64,000 nucleotides of DNA from Helianthus annuus (Eukaryota; Streptophyta; Magnoliopsida; Asterales; Asteraceae): positions 28,053,838-28,117,837 of the forward strand of contig NC_035443.2 of assembly GCF_002127325.2 (NCBI RefSeq), in the 5' to 3' direction. Below the pieces are notes generated by a model, which was given only the letters and a program-made list of their open reading frames with translations, was not told where the DNA came from and searched no databases. Both the position numbers and the translations under genes were made by a program. Of the stretch, positions 42,641 through 52,426 are shown piece by piece; the first letter of the stretch is position 1; each line of letters opens with the position of its first letter.

Positions 42641-43117
42641 ATAAAAGAAAACTATTTTTTAAGGGATTTAAAATTGTTGACTCAAACTAAATATGAAATC
42701 TGTTTTTTTAATAAAAGGAATTAATTTTGAATATAAATAAATGAATAATAAAAAATGTCAAATAAAAAAGGGAGGGGTCCTTCTGTATCGGATCGGCCTC
42801 CCCCAGGTTTTGAACTCGCACACTTCGCGTATAACACACAAGCCTTAACCAGTTTATCCTTCTGTACAGGAGCTGATAAATTGGTTATAGTATATCCTTT
42901 TTACACTTCATACGCTTTAACAACTCCTATCTGCCCCTTATTGCCATATCCGCTCATAGGCCCATACGCGCGTATGGTGGGTACGGATCCTGAAAACTTT
43001 TTAACCCATATGCCTCGTATAGCCCGATGAGACCCATATCCACATACCTTTTCTGAAAAGTTGACAGGACATTTATGACACTCCACTTGCATATGCCTCT
43101 CATCGACCCATACGGGT
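42641..43117. other. Spacer with a tRNA-like sequence on the minus strand
   Basis: On the minus strand, 42875 to 42795 reads AACTGGTTAAGGCTTGTG ... GAGTTCAAAACC, resembling the A and B boxes of a tRNA or a tRNA-derived SINE head, but no cloverleaf is convincing. At 43056-43086 AAAAGTTGACAGGACATTTA resembles the palindrome loop region near 40004. No gene. Confidence 0.35.
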
Positions 43118-43775
43118 CTCATTGTGGTGGTGTTGGGATTGTGGTTGTGGTTGTGGTGGTGGTGGTGTTGGGGTTGTTGTTGTGGTGGTGGTGGTGGTGT
43201 TGGTGGGGGTGGGATGGCTGGGGTGGTGGTGGTGGTGGTGGGTCGGCTGTGGTGGTGGTGGGGGTGGGTCGGCCGGGGTGGTGGTGGTGGTGGTGGTGGG
43301 GGTGGGTCGGCTGGGGTGTTGGTGGTGGTGGTGGGTCGGCTGGGGTGGTGGTGGTGGTGTGTCGGCTGGGGTGGTGGTGGTGGGTAGGCTGTGGTGGTTG
43401 TGGGTCGGCTGTGGTAGTGGTGGTGGTGGGGGTGGGACGGCTGGGGTGGTGGTAGTGGTGGGTCGGCTGGGGTGGTGGTGGTGGTGGGTGTGGGTCGGCT
43501 GGGGTGGTGGTGGTGGTTGTGGTGGTGGTGGGTTGGCTGGGGTGGTGGTGGTGGTGGTCGGCTGGGGTGGTGGTGGTGGTGGTGGGTCGGCTGTGTTGGT
43601 GGTGGTGGTGGTGGTGGGTCGGCTGGGGTGGTGGTGGGTCGGCTGGGGTGGTGGTGGTGGTGGTGGGTCGGCTGGGGTGGTGGTGGTGGTGGTGGGTCGG
43701 ATGGGGTGGTGGTGGGTCGGCTGGGGTGGTGGTGGTGTGTCGGCTGTGGTGGTGGTGGTGGGTCGACTGTGGTGG
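43118..43775 (+). repeat. GGT-rich minisatellite
   Basis: About 20 irregular units of GGTCGGCTGGGG followed by GTGGTGGTG runs of variable length, 24-40 bp per unit. It is strongly G-rich on the plus strand and could form G-quadruplexes. The Gly/Val/Trp frames across it are by-products. Confidence 0.93.
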
Positions 43776-43850
43776 TGTTTTTTTTTTTTTAATTTTTACA
43801 ATATATTTTCGAATGCCGAGTCTAATGCGAAATTGTATTTTTTTTATTAA

Positions 43851-44004
43851 CAGGATATCGAAAGTCGGTGTTTTGACGGTGGTGGTAACGTAATTCTTAT
43901 GGAGAAACTACGTTCGTATTTCAGATTCATGCACTAGAACACCGATCTAGGATTACGTGTTATCGGAGTAGCCTGTTGCCTCGTCAGCTCCCAGTGACGC
44001 TAGC
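43851..44004 (+). pseudogene. Possible captured exon, left part
   Basis: After TTTTTTTTATTAACAG, which looks like a splice acceptor, a non-repetitive stretch reads DIESRCFDGG...VILMEKLRSYF before a stop. The frame then shifts and continues into the solo LTR. I do not recognise a family. Confidence 0.3.
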
Positions 44005-45458
44005 TGATGCGTGCTAGTGTGTATATGTTTTAGGTATATATTTTAAGCCATTTTTACACTTTTTAGCCAAGTTTTAAATTTATAAAACACGATAATTACT
44101 AACACTACACACACATATGGGCAAGTGCACCCATCGTGGACGTAGTATAGTGTTGGTAAGATACCGAGGTCGTCCAAGGACACAAGAGCTTTTAGTACCG
44201 GTTTATCCTCAACGTCTAATCAAATCAAAATGTTAGAAAAGATACAATCCTAAAGGGTCGGATTATTGAAAGATAATTAATTAAGTTATTAATGCAAATT
44301 ATGGTAGGCCCCTCTTTTGAAGGTGACGTTACCCTCGAATAAGTAGTCTGAGTCAGCCGGGATACAGTCCTAAATAGCCGGGTTATAGTATTAATAGTAG
44401 TTTAACTTATGAGGGGGTCAAAGAGTTTGGATCCCCGCCATCCAATACCTATGGGTATTGAAGGAGATCCTACTAAATTTGACCCAGGTCCCTTGTAGGA
44501 CCTCTAAACGCTGAACAAGGGCAAGACTCTTACCAAACCGTTCGCTTAACCCCCGACCAGGTAGCCAACATACCTCCATATAGACCGTGGAGATATGAGT
44601 GGTGAAAATCTTTTATTTTATATAGACAGTAAAATAATGTCAAGACAACACGGACAAACGATAAGGAAGAATCACCTTCAACATAAGAAACTAGTTATTA
44701 AAGTCATTAATACAAAACCAAATAAAAAGTGCAAAAGATTAAAAATAAAAAGTATTACACTAGACACTTGTCTTCACCAAGTGATGTAAGAGACTTAGGC
44801 AAACATGGCCTTTGATTGTCAAGAACTCTTACGATCAATCTTGGATCCCGAGACGACTCACACACTCTATGATGGACAATGGATGATGGTGGTGGATGAT
44901 GGTGTTATGGTGGTGGTGGGTGGTGGGTGAAGTGTGAGAGGGGTGGTGTGCTAAGGGATGAGTTGAAATGGCTCCAAGCACTCCTATTTATAGGCTGAAC
45001 AGAAGCCTGGGCACGGCCCCGTGTCCGTCTGACACTCTCTCTCTTCATTAATTGTAATCCGCAATTACAATAAATGCGTCTGCAGTACTCTGACCACGCC
45101 CCCGTGTCCGCTGGGCACGGCCCCGTGGTGGGCAATAAAAGCTTCTATTAGTTTGTCTTTTCTGCTGCTTCTTGAGCACGGCCCCGTGCTCGCTGAGCAC
45201 GGGGCGTCTTCAGTCTTCTGCTCTCTTTGTTTTGCTTGGGAGGATGCTGTCGAGGGGTCGGGTAATCCACTTTTGTCCCTTTTCTTGTATTTATGTTAGA
45301 TTTTGCTGTCTTTTTGCTTCTTTTGTTAATTTGAGCTCATTTAATCCTGAAAATACAAAAGGAAGACAAAAAGACACTTTTTCCAACATTAGTACTAAAA
45401 AAGGGTTAGTCTTATGCCATATTTGATATAATTTATATGTTGCATTTTGCGCGTATCA
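44005..45458 (-). mobile_element. Solo LTR, 1454 bp
   Basis: The ends are TGATGCG...GCGTATCA, flanked by CTAGC at 44000-44004 and 45459-45463. No internal coding region or partner LTR is found nearby, so this is a solo LTR left by recombination. A TATA box on the minus strand (44985-44992) sets the orientation. The motif GCACGGCCCCGTG and variants recur at least four times at 45010-45205. The superfamily is uncertain; a Ty3/gypsy origin is possible. Confidence 0.85.
44985..44992 (-). promoter_or_regulatory. TATA box of the solo LTR
   Basis: TATTTATA on the plus strand, that is TATAAATAGGAG on the minus strand, in the middle of the LTR. Confidence 0.6.
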
Positions 45459-45463
45459 CTAGC

Positions 45464-45760
45464 CAACGCAGTTTGCCGCGTGACATGTCCTTCCAAGAGA
45501 GGAGTTCATTAGTGTTCTCACGAGCCTTCCACTAACGGGAATGCCACTTCGCTCACTATCCCGGGAAGACGCGGAAGACTGGACGGTGGTTGATAAACGA
45601 AATGCCGACTCCACTACTCTAACCTCCTGATCCCTTATGCCATCTCAGTGTGGTAGATGTGAAGCAGAATCTCATTGGAAGGTAGGGTTCGGTACGCAAT
45701 TTCAAGACAGCCGGGGCTGTCTTTATATTGTGTATGTTGCACCCATCGTTTTCCTGTACA
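45464..45760 (+). pseudogene. Possible captured exon, right part
   Basis: Joined to 43851-44004 when the solo LTR is ignored, this GC-richer stretch contains an open stretch reading LPLTGMPLRSLSREDAEDW near 45515-45590, ending at a TGA near 45629. A further short frame holds CGRCEAESHWKVGFGTQF. No family is recognised; stops separate the pieces. Confidence 0.3.
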
Positions 45761-46247
45761 AGAATTCAAAAATATGTAACACTTAGCGATCTAGGGTTTA
45801 GGGTTTAGTCGTTACATTTTGTATCAAAGTTACATATTTTGCGTATTAATATAAAACGATGTTTAATTACATTTTGACTTATGTTTCTTGTTGCGTTATG
45901 GTTAATAAACGACAATTGAAAAACAATTAAAGACTTTCAGAAAATTGGCATTTTATAATGTACACAATTCATTTCATAAAAATATGAAGTTTTTATAATA
46001 CTAACACAATTTTTTATAATAACATTTTGTAAAATAAATTTTAATTTTCTTAATATTTCACAACTTCCCCATACAAATACCCTGTCAAAATAAAGTTCCA
46101 CACTCCCTAATCATTGGTAATCATTGGCTGACACCCAATGATTGGCATTAATTAGATGATAGGGACCAGTTTGAGGTGTATTGGGCAATGAGGGGCGTAT
46201 GGGTAGGGCCAGTTTAAGGCGTATTGGGCAATGAGGGTCATTTAGGG
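45761..46247. other. Right interior of the 9.15-kb element
   Basis: AT-rich, no gene. The direct repeat TAATCATTGG lies at 46108-46130, and two GTATTGGGCAATGAGGG phrases at about 46170 and 46214 match the subterminal motif of the left end. Confidence 0.55.
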
Positions 46248-46300
46248 TTAGGGGGTGTGTAGATACTTATTTGGGGGGGGGGGGGTGGATACCTCCACCG
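46248..46300 (-). repeat. Right terminal inverted repeat of the 9.15-kb element
   Basis: GGGGGTGTGTAGATACTTAT, a run of 13 G, then TGGATACCTCCACCG. Its complement resembles 37149-37200. Confidence 0.55.
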
Positions 46301-46544
46301 TATGATAAATAAGATACCAATGGCAGGGTAAAAACTAAAAAGCATTTCTGTTGTTTTTAAAAGAAATGAGATTTATGCGCCTTACGGGGATAACAAAATG
46401 AAATATTTATCAAATGCTAGTTAGCAAGAAATGATGGTTATCCAAATTTAATGAGGAAACACTAAAATCCCCATATAGATAAATGAGATGTATGCAGTTA
46501 ACAAGTAAAGTAATTTTGGACTTTCTATGAACTGAGGGGATAAA

Positions 46545-46883
46545 TGTTGGTTTCAGAAGCGTTATGCGTTATGAGCACTCTCACTTTTCACACTCACAAG
46601 AACAAACGTATCAAACACAAAGAAACTGGCAGAACTCTCATCATTCTCATTCATCACCAAAGACACTATTTAAAAGGGAAATACAGACACACGACTCGAA
46701 CATGGGGAGAGAAACTGAAAACAACTGACCCACTACTTTAAACATGCAAAGACCACTCCTACTTTAACTGACCCATTATCAAACTAATGAAAGTAACAGT
46801 AAACAAACAAATGAAAAGCAAGACACACGTGCATAAACCCATGCAAACATCCCCATGTTTACCATATTTGAATTATCTCAACA
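46545..46883 (-). repeat. 3' LTR of F
   Basis: Begins TGTTGGTTTCAGAAGC and ends TCTCAACA on the plus strand. It has an extra GCGTTAT relative to the other copy. Confidence 0.93.
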
Positions 46884-46895
46884 TCCCCCCATAAT

Positions 46896-49010
46896 TCAAA
46901 TACTCTTCATACCCAGCTTGGATCTCAGACAACAGAATTGTTCCACACCAAGTGCCTTGGTGAAAATATCCGCGATTTGCTCCTTTGTGTCACATGGTAC
47001 CAGCTTTATCTCTTTCTCTTCTACAAGGCTTCGAATGAAATGATACTTAATGTTGATATGCTTGGTTCGGCTGTGAAACCCTTGATTTTTAGTCAAGAAC
47101 ACGGTTGATCTATTATCACACCAGATGGGTGTTGCTTCTTGCTGCTCATGACCCAGTTCCTTCAACATTTTCCTCATCCAGACGGCTTGACAAGCCCCAG
47201 TAGCTGCTGCAATGTACTCGGCTTCAGTGGTTGAAAGGGCAACCACTGCTTGCTTCTTGGACATCCATGATACTGCTCCAGTTCCCAGAAAGAAGGCATT
47301 GGCTGAAAGGCTCTTCATATCTTCCGATGTACCAGCCCAATCACTGTCAGTAAACCCAGAGAGAGTCACGCATTCGGTTTTCCCGTACCACAAACCGAAC
47401 CCCACTGTTCCAGCTAGATACCTCATGATTCGTTTAGCTGCACCATAATGATAAACTGAAGGACTCTGCATCAATCGAGAGACAATACCTACAGCAAACG
47501 CAATATCGGGTCTCGTGTGCATAACATACATTAGGCCACCAATCATACTTCTGTACTTGTATCCATCCACTAAATCACCTCCATCATCCATCTTGAGTTT
47601 CTCATTTTTATTCATTGGGGTAGCAGCTTCTTTACACGATGCCATGCCAAACTTCTTTAATAATTCCACAGTGTATTTCTTTTGAGACAAGAAAATTCCA
47701 TCAGGTCCTTGTATAACTTCGAGACCCAAGAAATATTGTAGAACACCAATATCACTCATATCAAACTCTTGAATCATCTCCTTTTTGAACTGTTCCACCA
47801 TCTTTTGTGAAGAACTTGTATAAATAATATCGTCTACATACAAACAAATAATCAGAATCTCACCAGCATTACCTCTTTTAACATACATCGTTGGCTCGTT
47901 AAGGCTTCTTGCATACCCATTCTCTGTAAAGAACGTGTCAATTCTGCTATACCAGGCCTTTGGGGCCTGTTTTAACCCGTATAAAGCCTTATGCAGTTTG
48001 AAAACTTTGTCTTCCTTTCCTTTCACTTCAAAACCCGGAGGTTGCGAGACATAGACTTCCTCTTGTAAATACCCATTTAGGAAAGCCGACTTGACATCGA
48101 ATTGGTACACCAACCACCCTCTTTGAGCTGCAAGAGATAAGATGAGCCTGATAGTTTCGAATCGAGCAACCGGAGAAAAAGTTTCTTCGAAATTAATTCC
48201 GTACTCTTGAACGTACCCCTTAGCAACTAGCCGTGCCTTATACCGGTTCACTTGACCATGAGCATCCATTTTCACTTTAAAAACCCATTTTAATCCTATT
48301 GCTTGCTTGCCACCTGGAAGATCAGTTAGAGTCCAAGTTTTGTGTTTTTCAAGAGAGTTGAGTTCTTCCTTCATTGCACACATCCACTCTTTACTTTCTG
48401 AAGCCTCTTTATAATTCACAGGTTCCATGAGAGAGAGGGCAAATTGACAAGTAAATTCAACGCCCTCACATAAAGGCTGAGTATTCTCATAGAGATCTGA
48501 CAAAGTCCTTTCCTTTAGATGCACATTTGATGAGGTGCTAGATGATGAACCACTGCTCCCATTTGTACTATCACCAGTGCTTTCAAATGACCCATGGGTA
48601 CTAATGTTACTTGCATCATGACTATCACTTGGCTCAACTAGTGACCCATCACTATCACCTAGCTCAACTAGTGACCCATCACCATCAATAGGTGGTACCA
48701 CTTCTATTGGCAAACCACTTTTATCGAGTTTCCAACTTGACTTTTCAAGAAACTTTACATCTCTACTCACCACAATTTTCTTCATTTCGATATCATATAT
48801 TCTGTATGCTTTAGAATGAGGACAATACCCAACAAACACACCTTTCTTTGATCTTGAATCCAATTTTTTTCTTTGTTGTTTTGGTGTCAGAACATAGACT
48901 GGACACCCAAAAACTTTAAGATGATGGACAGAGGGCTTTCGACCATACCAGACTTCAAAAGGAGTTCTATAACCAAGGGCCCTGGTTGGACACATTCTTA
49001 GTAAATACAC
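46896..49010 (-). pseudogene. Copia integrase C-terminus, RT and RNase H (F)
   Basis: An open 704-codon frame. It begins in the integrase C-terminal region ([20 protein letters not shown]), then RT with [19 protein letters not shown] and [13 protein letters not shown], then RNase H with [25 protein letters not shown] and [14 protein letters not shown]. It ends near the polypurine tract. The domains are intact, but a frameshift at about 49000-49020 separates them from the upstream integrase core. Confidence 0.9.
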
Positions 49011-49946
49011 AGCAGTGGCGACGGCTTCCCCCAGAATACATCACTTAAACCCTTTTCTTTTAGCATGCTCATAGCCATTTCCCAAACAGTTCTGTTTTTA
49101 CGCTCTGCAACACCGTTTTGTTCCGGTGTATACGGGGCAGTAAGTTGTCGATTTATACCATGTTCATTGCAGAACTTGGTAAATTCAGTTGAGCAAAACT
49201 CGCCCCCTCTGTCCGTTCTTAAAGTCACTATCTTTTGAAGTGTTTCATTTTCAACCTTCGCTTTAAAAAAACTTGAACTTTTCAAAAGCTTCCGATTTTT
49301 GATTTAGAAAGTAAACCCATGACACCCTGCTAAAGTCATCAGTGAACAACAAAAAATACCTGCTGCCCCCGAGTGAAGGTGTTGGAATCGGTCCAACAAC
49401 ATCAGCAACTACAAGCTGAAGTATCCGTGTGGCTCGCAAAGCTTCTTTGAGAAACGAATCGCGCATCTGCTTTTCACTTGCACAACTTTCACATACTTCC
49501 CATGACTGAATTTTTGGCAACCCATAAACGAACTCTTTCATGCTTAACATCTGCAACCCTTGTCTGTGAAGGTGACCATATCTACTATGCCATAATAGAG
49601 ACTCATCTTTTTCAGTAGCAACTAACACATGTGACTCATTCATCTCTTTACGTTTACCAACATTTAAAGGGAAAGTGTTATTACTAGACATGGGAATGAC
49701 ACATACAACTTTACCAGATCTTTTGTGTGTGACAGTGCACACATTGTCATTAAACAGTAGTGCATAACCCTTCTTCATTAATTGCCCAACACTCAAAAGG
49801 TTGTAGCTCAAGTCTGGTGAAAATTGTACATCATCAATTACCCTAGATTGCCCATCAACTTCCAACTTGACAGCACCCATTCCTTCTACCTTGATTGATT
49901 TCCCATTTCCCATTTTAACCTTCACTCTTCTTGTATCATCACACAC
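48998..49946 (-). pseudogene. Protease end and integrase core (F), two frames
   Basis: The frame 49946-49263 carries the protease C-terminus, the zinc finger (LLWHSRYGHLHRQGL, CESCASEK) and the integrase core up to YFLLFTDDFSRVSWVYFL. A T7 run (plus-strand A7 near 49265) shifts the frame, and 49285-48998 continues with RTDRGGEFCS and [18 protein letters not shown]5 run (plus-strand C5 near 49028) shifts it again into the RT frame. Catalytic residues are all present. Confidence 0.88.
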
Positions 49947-50988
49947 TCTGAAACAAGGATCTCTTTCCTGTCATATGGTTTGAACAACCACTGTCTACAA
50001 ACCAAATATCATGCTCTCCCTTCCTTTCGTCTCCTACAGCCATTAACAACTTGCTATCATCCTCTTCTTCTACTTCTTTCTCATCCTTCATTTCGATTTC
50101 TACAGCCATGAACAACTTGTTGTCATCCTCTTCTTCTATTTCTTCAACTGCAGCCTGCACTTGAGGTTCACTCCAACAATCGGCTCTCACATGACCAAAC
50201 CTATTGCAATTGTAGCATTGAATACTACCTCTTCCTCTTCCTGAGAACCTTCCACGTCCTCTCCCACGGCCACGCAGTGAGTTTCTTCCTCTACCTCTGT
50301 ACGAACCGGGTCTCTCATCTTCTCGCTGACCCGTTTGTTCTTTGGAGAAGGCTTGAAATGCTTGTTCCTCAGTAACTGCCTCTACACTTCTGTTTACTCT
50401 TGCTTCATGAGCCTGTAGTGACCCCATCAATTGATCAAAGGTTAGAACACTCAGGTCCTTTGACTCCTCGATGGCGGTTACAACATGGTCCCATCTCACC
50501 GGCAAACTTCTAAGAACCTTCTCAACCACCTTCTGATCCGTGACTGTCTCCCCATATGCACGTTTTTGATTCACTATCTTCATTACGTTGGATAAGAAAT
50601 CTGCTACAGCCTCACCCTCCTTCATTTGGATTGTCTCGAAGTCTCTTCTCAAACCTTGCAACTTCACCATTTTCACTTTGGAATCACCTTGATACTCTGT
50701 CTGTAAGACAGTCCAAGCTTGTTTTGCTGTAGTGGCTGCAACAATGCGTGAGAATACTTCATCATGTACAGCTTGTTGAATAAGAGACAAAGCCCGTGCA
50801 TCTTTCTTCTTGTTTTCCCGTAACCTATTGCGGTCACCATCTCCTTCGTTAAACCCGGTAGCAACAAAATCCCATAAATCTTGCGACATCAGTGAGGTTC
50901 TCATCCGAATGTGCCAAAACTCATACCCTTCTCCTTTGAAGATTGGAAGGGGAGGAAGGGGTTGAGTTTGTTGATTGTTCGCCATCAC
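49939..50988 (-). pseudogene. gag: Gag and protease active site (F)
   Basis: ATG at 50988 opens a UBN2 gag (FWHIRMRTSLMSQDLWDFV near residue 24). An RGRGRGRG-rich linker precedes a CCHC knuckle CYNCNRFGHVRADC near residue 257. An acidic doubled segment (EEDD.KL.MAV twice) and the protease motif WFVDSGCSNHMTG follow. The frame stops at 49939 after a short T-run frameshift; the protease continues in the next frame. Confidence 0.9.
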
Positions 50989-51002
50989 AGATCCTAAACA
51001 CG

Positions 51003-51014
51003 GCTCTGATACCA
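51003..51014 (-). other. Primer-binding site of F
   Basis: GCTCTGATACCA on the plus strand, two bases from the 5' LTR. Confidence 0.88.
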
Positions 51015-51016
51015 GA

Positions 51017-51348
51017 TGTTGGTTTCAGAAGCGTTATGAGCGCTCTCACTTTTCACACTCACAAGAACAAACGTATCAAACACAAAGAAACTGGCAGAAC
51101 TCTCATCATTCTCATTCATCACCAAAGACACTATTTAAAAGGGAAATACAGACACACGACTCGAACATGGGGAGAGAAACTGAAAACAACTGACCCACTA
51201 CTTTAAACATGCAAAGACCACTCCTACTTTAACTGACCCATTATCAAACTAATGAAAGTAACAGTAAACAAACAAATGAAAAGCAAGACACACGTGCATA
51301 AACCCATGCAAACATCCCCATGTTTACCATATTTGAATTATCTCAACA
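51017..51348 (-). repeat. 5' LTR of F
   Basis: 332 bp, the near-identical partner of 46545-46883. Confidence 0.93.
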
Positions 51349-51353
51349 ATAAA

Positions 51354-51841
51354 GATAACGAACGTACTTAAGCACACATGACCTTGACAAGCTGCCACGA
51401 CAGGACTACCCTGACGACCAGTGAATTTTAGGAGTGCTGAATCAATAGAATACAAACCTTTTGTTCGTCTTATATCTTTTGTAGTAGTCACCAGATGATT
51501 CCTTCTTCAGGAATCTTTGTATTCAAAGCAGGTTCTGATTTATCATCTTCTATATGTTAAGATGGGTTTAATGCAATTACTGCAAGTATTTACCAAACAT
51601 AGAATACAAGCAACTAATGTGCAATCATTGTAAACAAAGTGAAAACTTAAAACCAAGAGGGGATTAGTAACTTATCAGTGAATCCTGTTTATTTCGCATA
51701 CCTGTCCTATAAAGTAGCAAGATCGATAAGCATATGTTCACATTTTCTTATAGATCGACTACTCTACATATGCTGATCAATACGGAATGCTTACTAAGCT
51801 TATAGCCGGAGGTTATTTCTTTTAGTACATGCAACTTTCTA
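51354..51841 (-). other. Downstream flank of the receptor kinase gene
   Basis: 488 bp between element F and the kinase stop codon. It probably holds the 3' untranslated region. No other gene is seen. Confidence 0.55.
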
Positions 51842-52141
51842 TTATGTACCATTCAGCTTTGTAATGCTTGGCTCACTGTTAGAACTTATTCCATATGAAC
51901 CATCATAAAATCCTTGCGTAGAATTTCCAACGTAAAATCCTGGTTCCTTGGGTGAAGGCAATGGACCTTCACCCCCCAACATCATGATCACAGAAGGCAT
52001 AGTCGGTCTATCCTCTGGGTGACGTTGAACACACAACAAACCAACATGAATTGATCGTAGAACTTGAGAGACATTAATTGATTCACCTAGACACTTAGCA
52101 ACTAACTCCATGGATCTTCCTTCGTTTTGGAGTTCCCATGC
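51842..52141 (-). CDS. Receptor kinase last exon
   Basis: It starts after TTGACAG at 52141 with AWELQNEGRSMELV and includes the kinase subdomain XI signature HVGLLCVQRHPEDRPTM. The tail (GFYVGNSTQGFYDGSYG...) ends at TAA 51842-51844. The frame follows directly from the 151-bp exon (phase 0). It is intact. Confidence 0.9.
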   Translation of the reverse strand, partial: AWELQNEGRSMELVAKCLGESINVSQVLRSIHVGLLCVQRHPEDRPTMPSVIMMLGGEGPLPSPKEPGFYVGNSTQGFYDGSYGISSNSEPSITKLNGT

Positions 52142-52253
52142 CTGTCAACAACAATGAAAACAAGTCTTTTGCGTTGTTTCATAAAACAAAAGGCAAATTG
52201 CATGAAAAAGTAACCAACTTTCTTCTCACTTCTATTTGGGCTCAAGCTATTAA

Positions 52254-52419
52254 TGTAAATTGAGAGAAAGAAAAGCTTGAATTGAATTATTCCCAAAATG
52301 ATACAAGCCCTAATTATATACAGACAAAACTAACTAACCAACTGTTTTCTAACTTCTTAACTAACAATAAACAGAATAATTAAAGGGTAAAATAGTAATT
52401 TGACTTTATTAAGTCAACA
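52254..52419 (-). repeat. 3' LTR of G
   Basis: TGTAAATTGAGAGAA ... AAGTCAACA, 166 bp. Confidence 0.92.
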
Positions 52420-52426
52420 TCCCCCC

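Larger units (their letters stand above)
37149..46300. mobile_element. 9.15-kb TIR element with microsatellite fold-back core
   Basis: TATGATAA flanks the region exactly at 37141-37148 and 46301-46308. The left end GGGTGAGGGTAT matches the complement of the right end (CGGTGGAGGTAT) at 9 of 12 positions. Further in, both ends share C-rich blocks and CACACCCCC, giving imperfect terminal repeats of about 50 bp. CATTGCCC(A/T)AT-like subterminal words occur near both ends (37270, 46170-46225). If the last G is counted in the duplication it becomes 9 bp with one mismatch, which would suit a Mutator-like element; 8 bp would suit hAT. No intact transposase is present. The contents are described separately. 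Reading all of this as one element is inference. Confidence 0.6.
46545..51348 (-). mobile_element. Young Ty1/copia retrotransposon F
   Basis: LTRs 46545-46883 (339 bp) and 51017-51348 (332 bp) differ, as far as I can see, only by a 7-bp GCGTTAT duplication and one substitution. ATAAA flanks the element at 46540-46544 and 51349-51353. The primer-binding site is at 51003-51014 on the minus strand, and the polypurine tract (CCCCCC on the plus strand) at 46884-46890. Full gag-pol coding is present but with three single-base frameshifts. Confidence 0.95.

Noticed and set aside
41646..42690. Long plus-strand Leu/Ile/Tyr frames
   Set aside because: Same artefact in the ATT microsatellite of the other arm.
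43075..43893. Gly/Val/Trp-rich frames of up to about 242 codons in three frames
   Set aside because: By-product of the GGT minisatellite; all three frames are open, so this is composition and not coding.
43851..45760. Functional host gene around the solo LTR
   Set aside because: Exon-like pieces contain stops and frame changes and have no recognisable family; kept only as possible pseudogene fragments.
46544..46741. Plus-strand frame repeated at 50943-51206
   Set aside because: This is LTR sequence of F, antisense to the element; repetition reflects the two LTRs.
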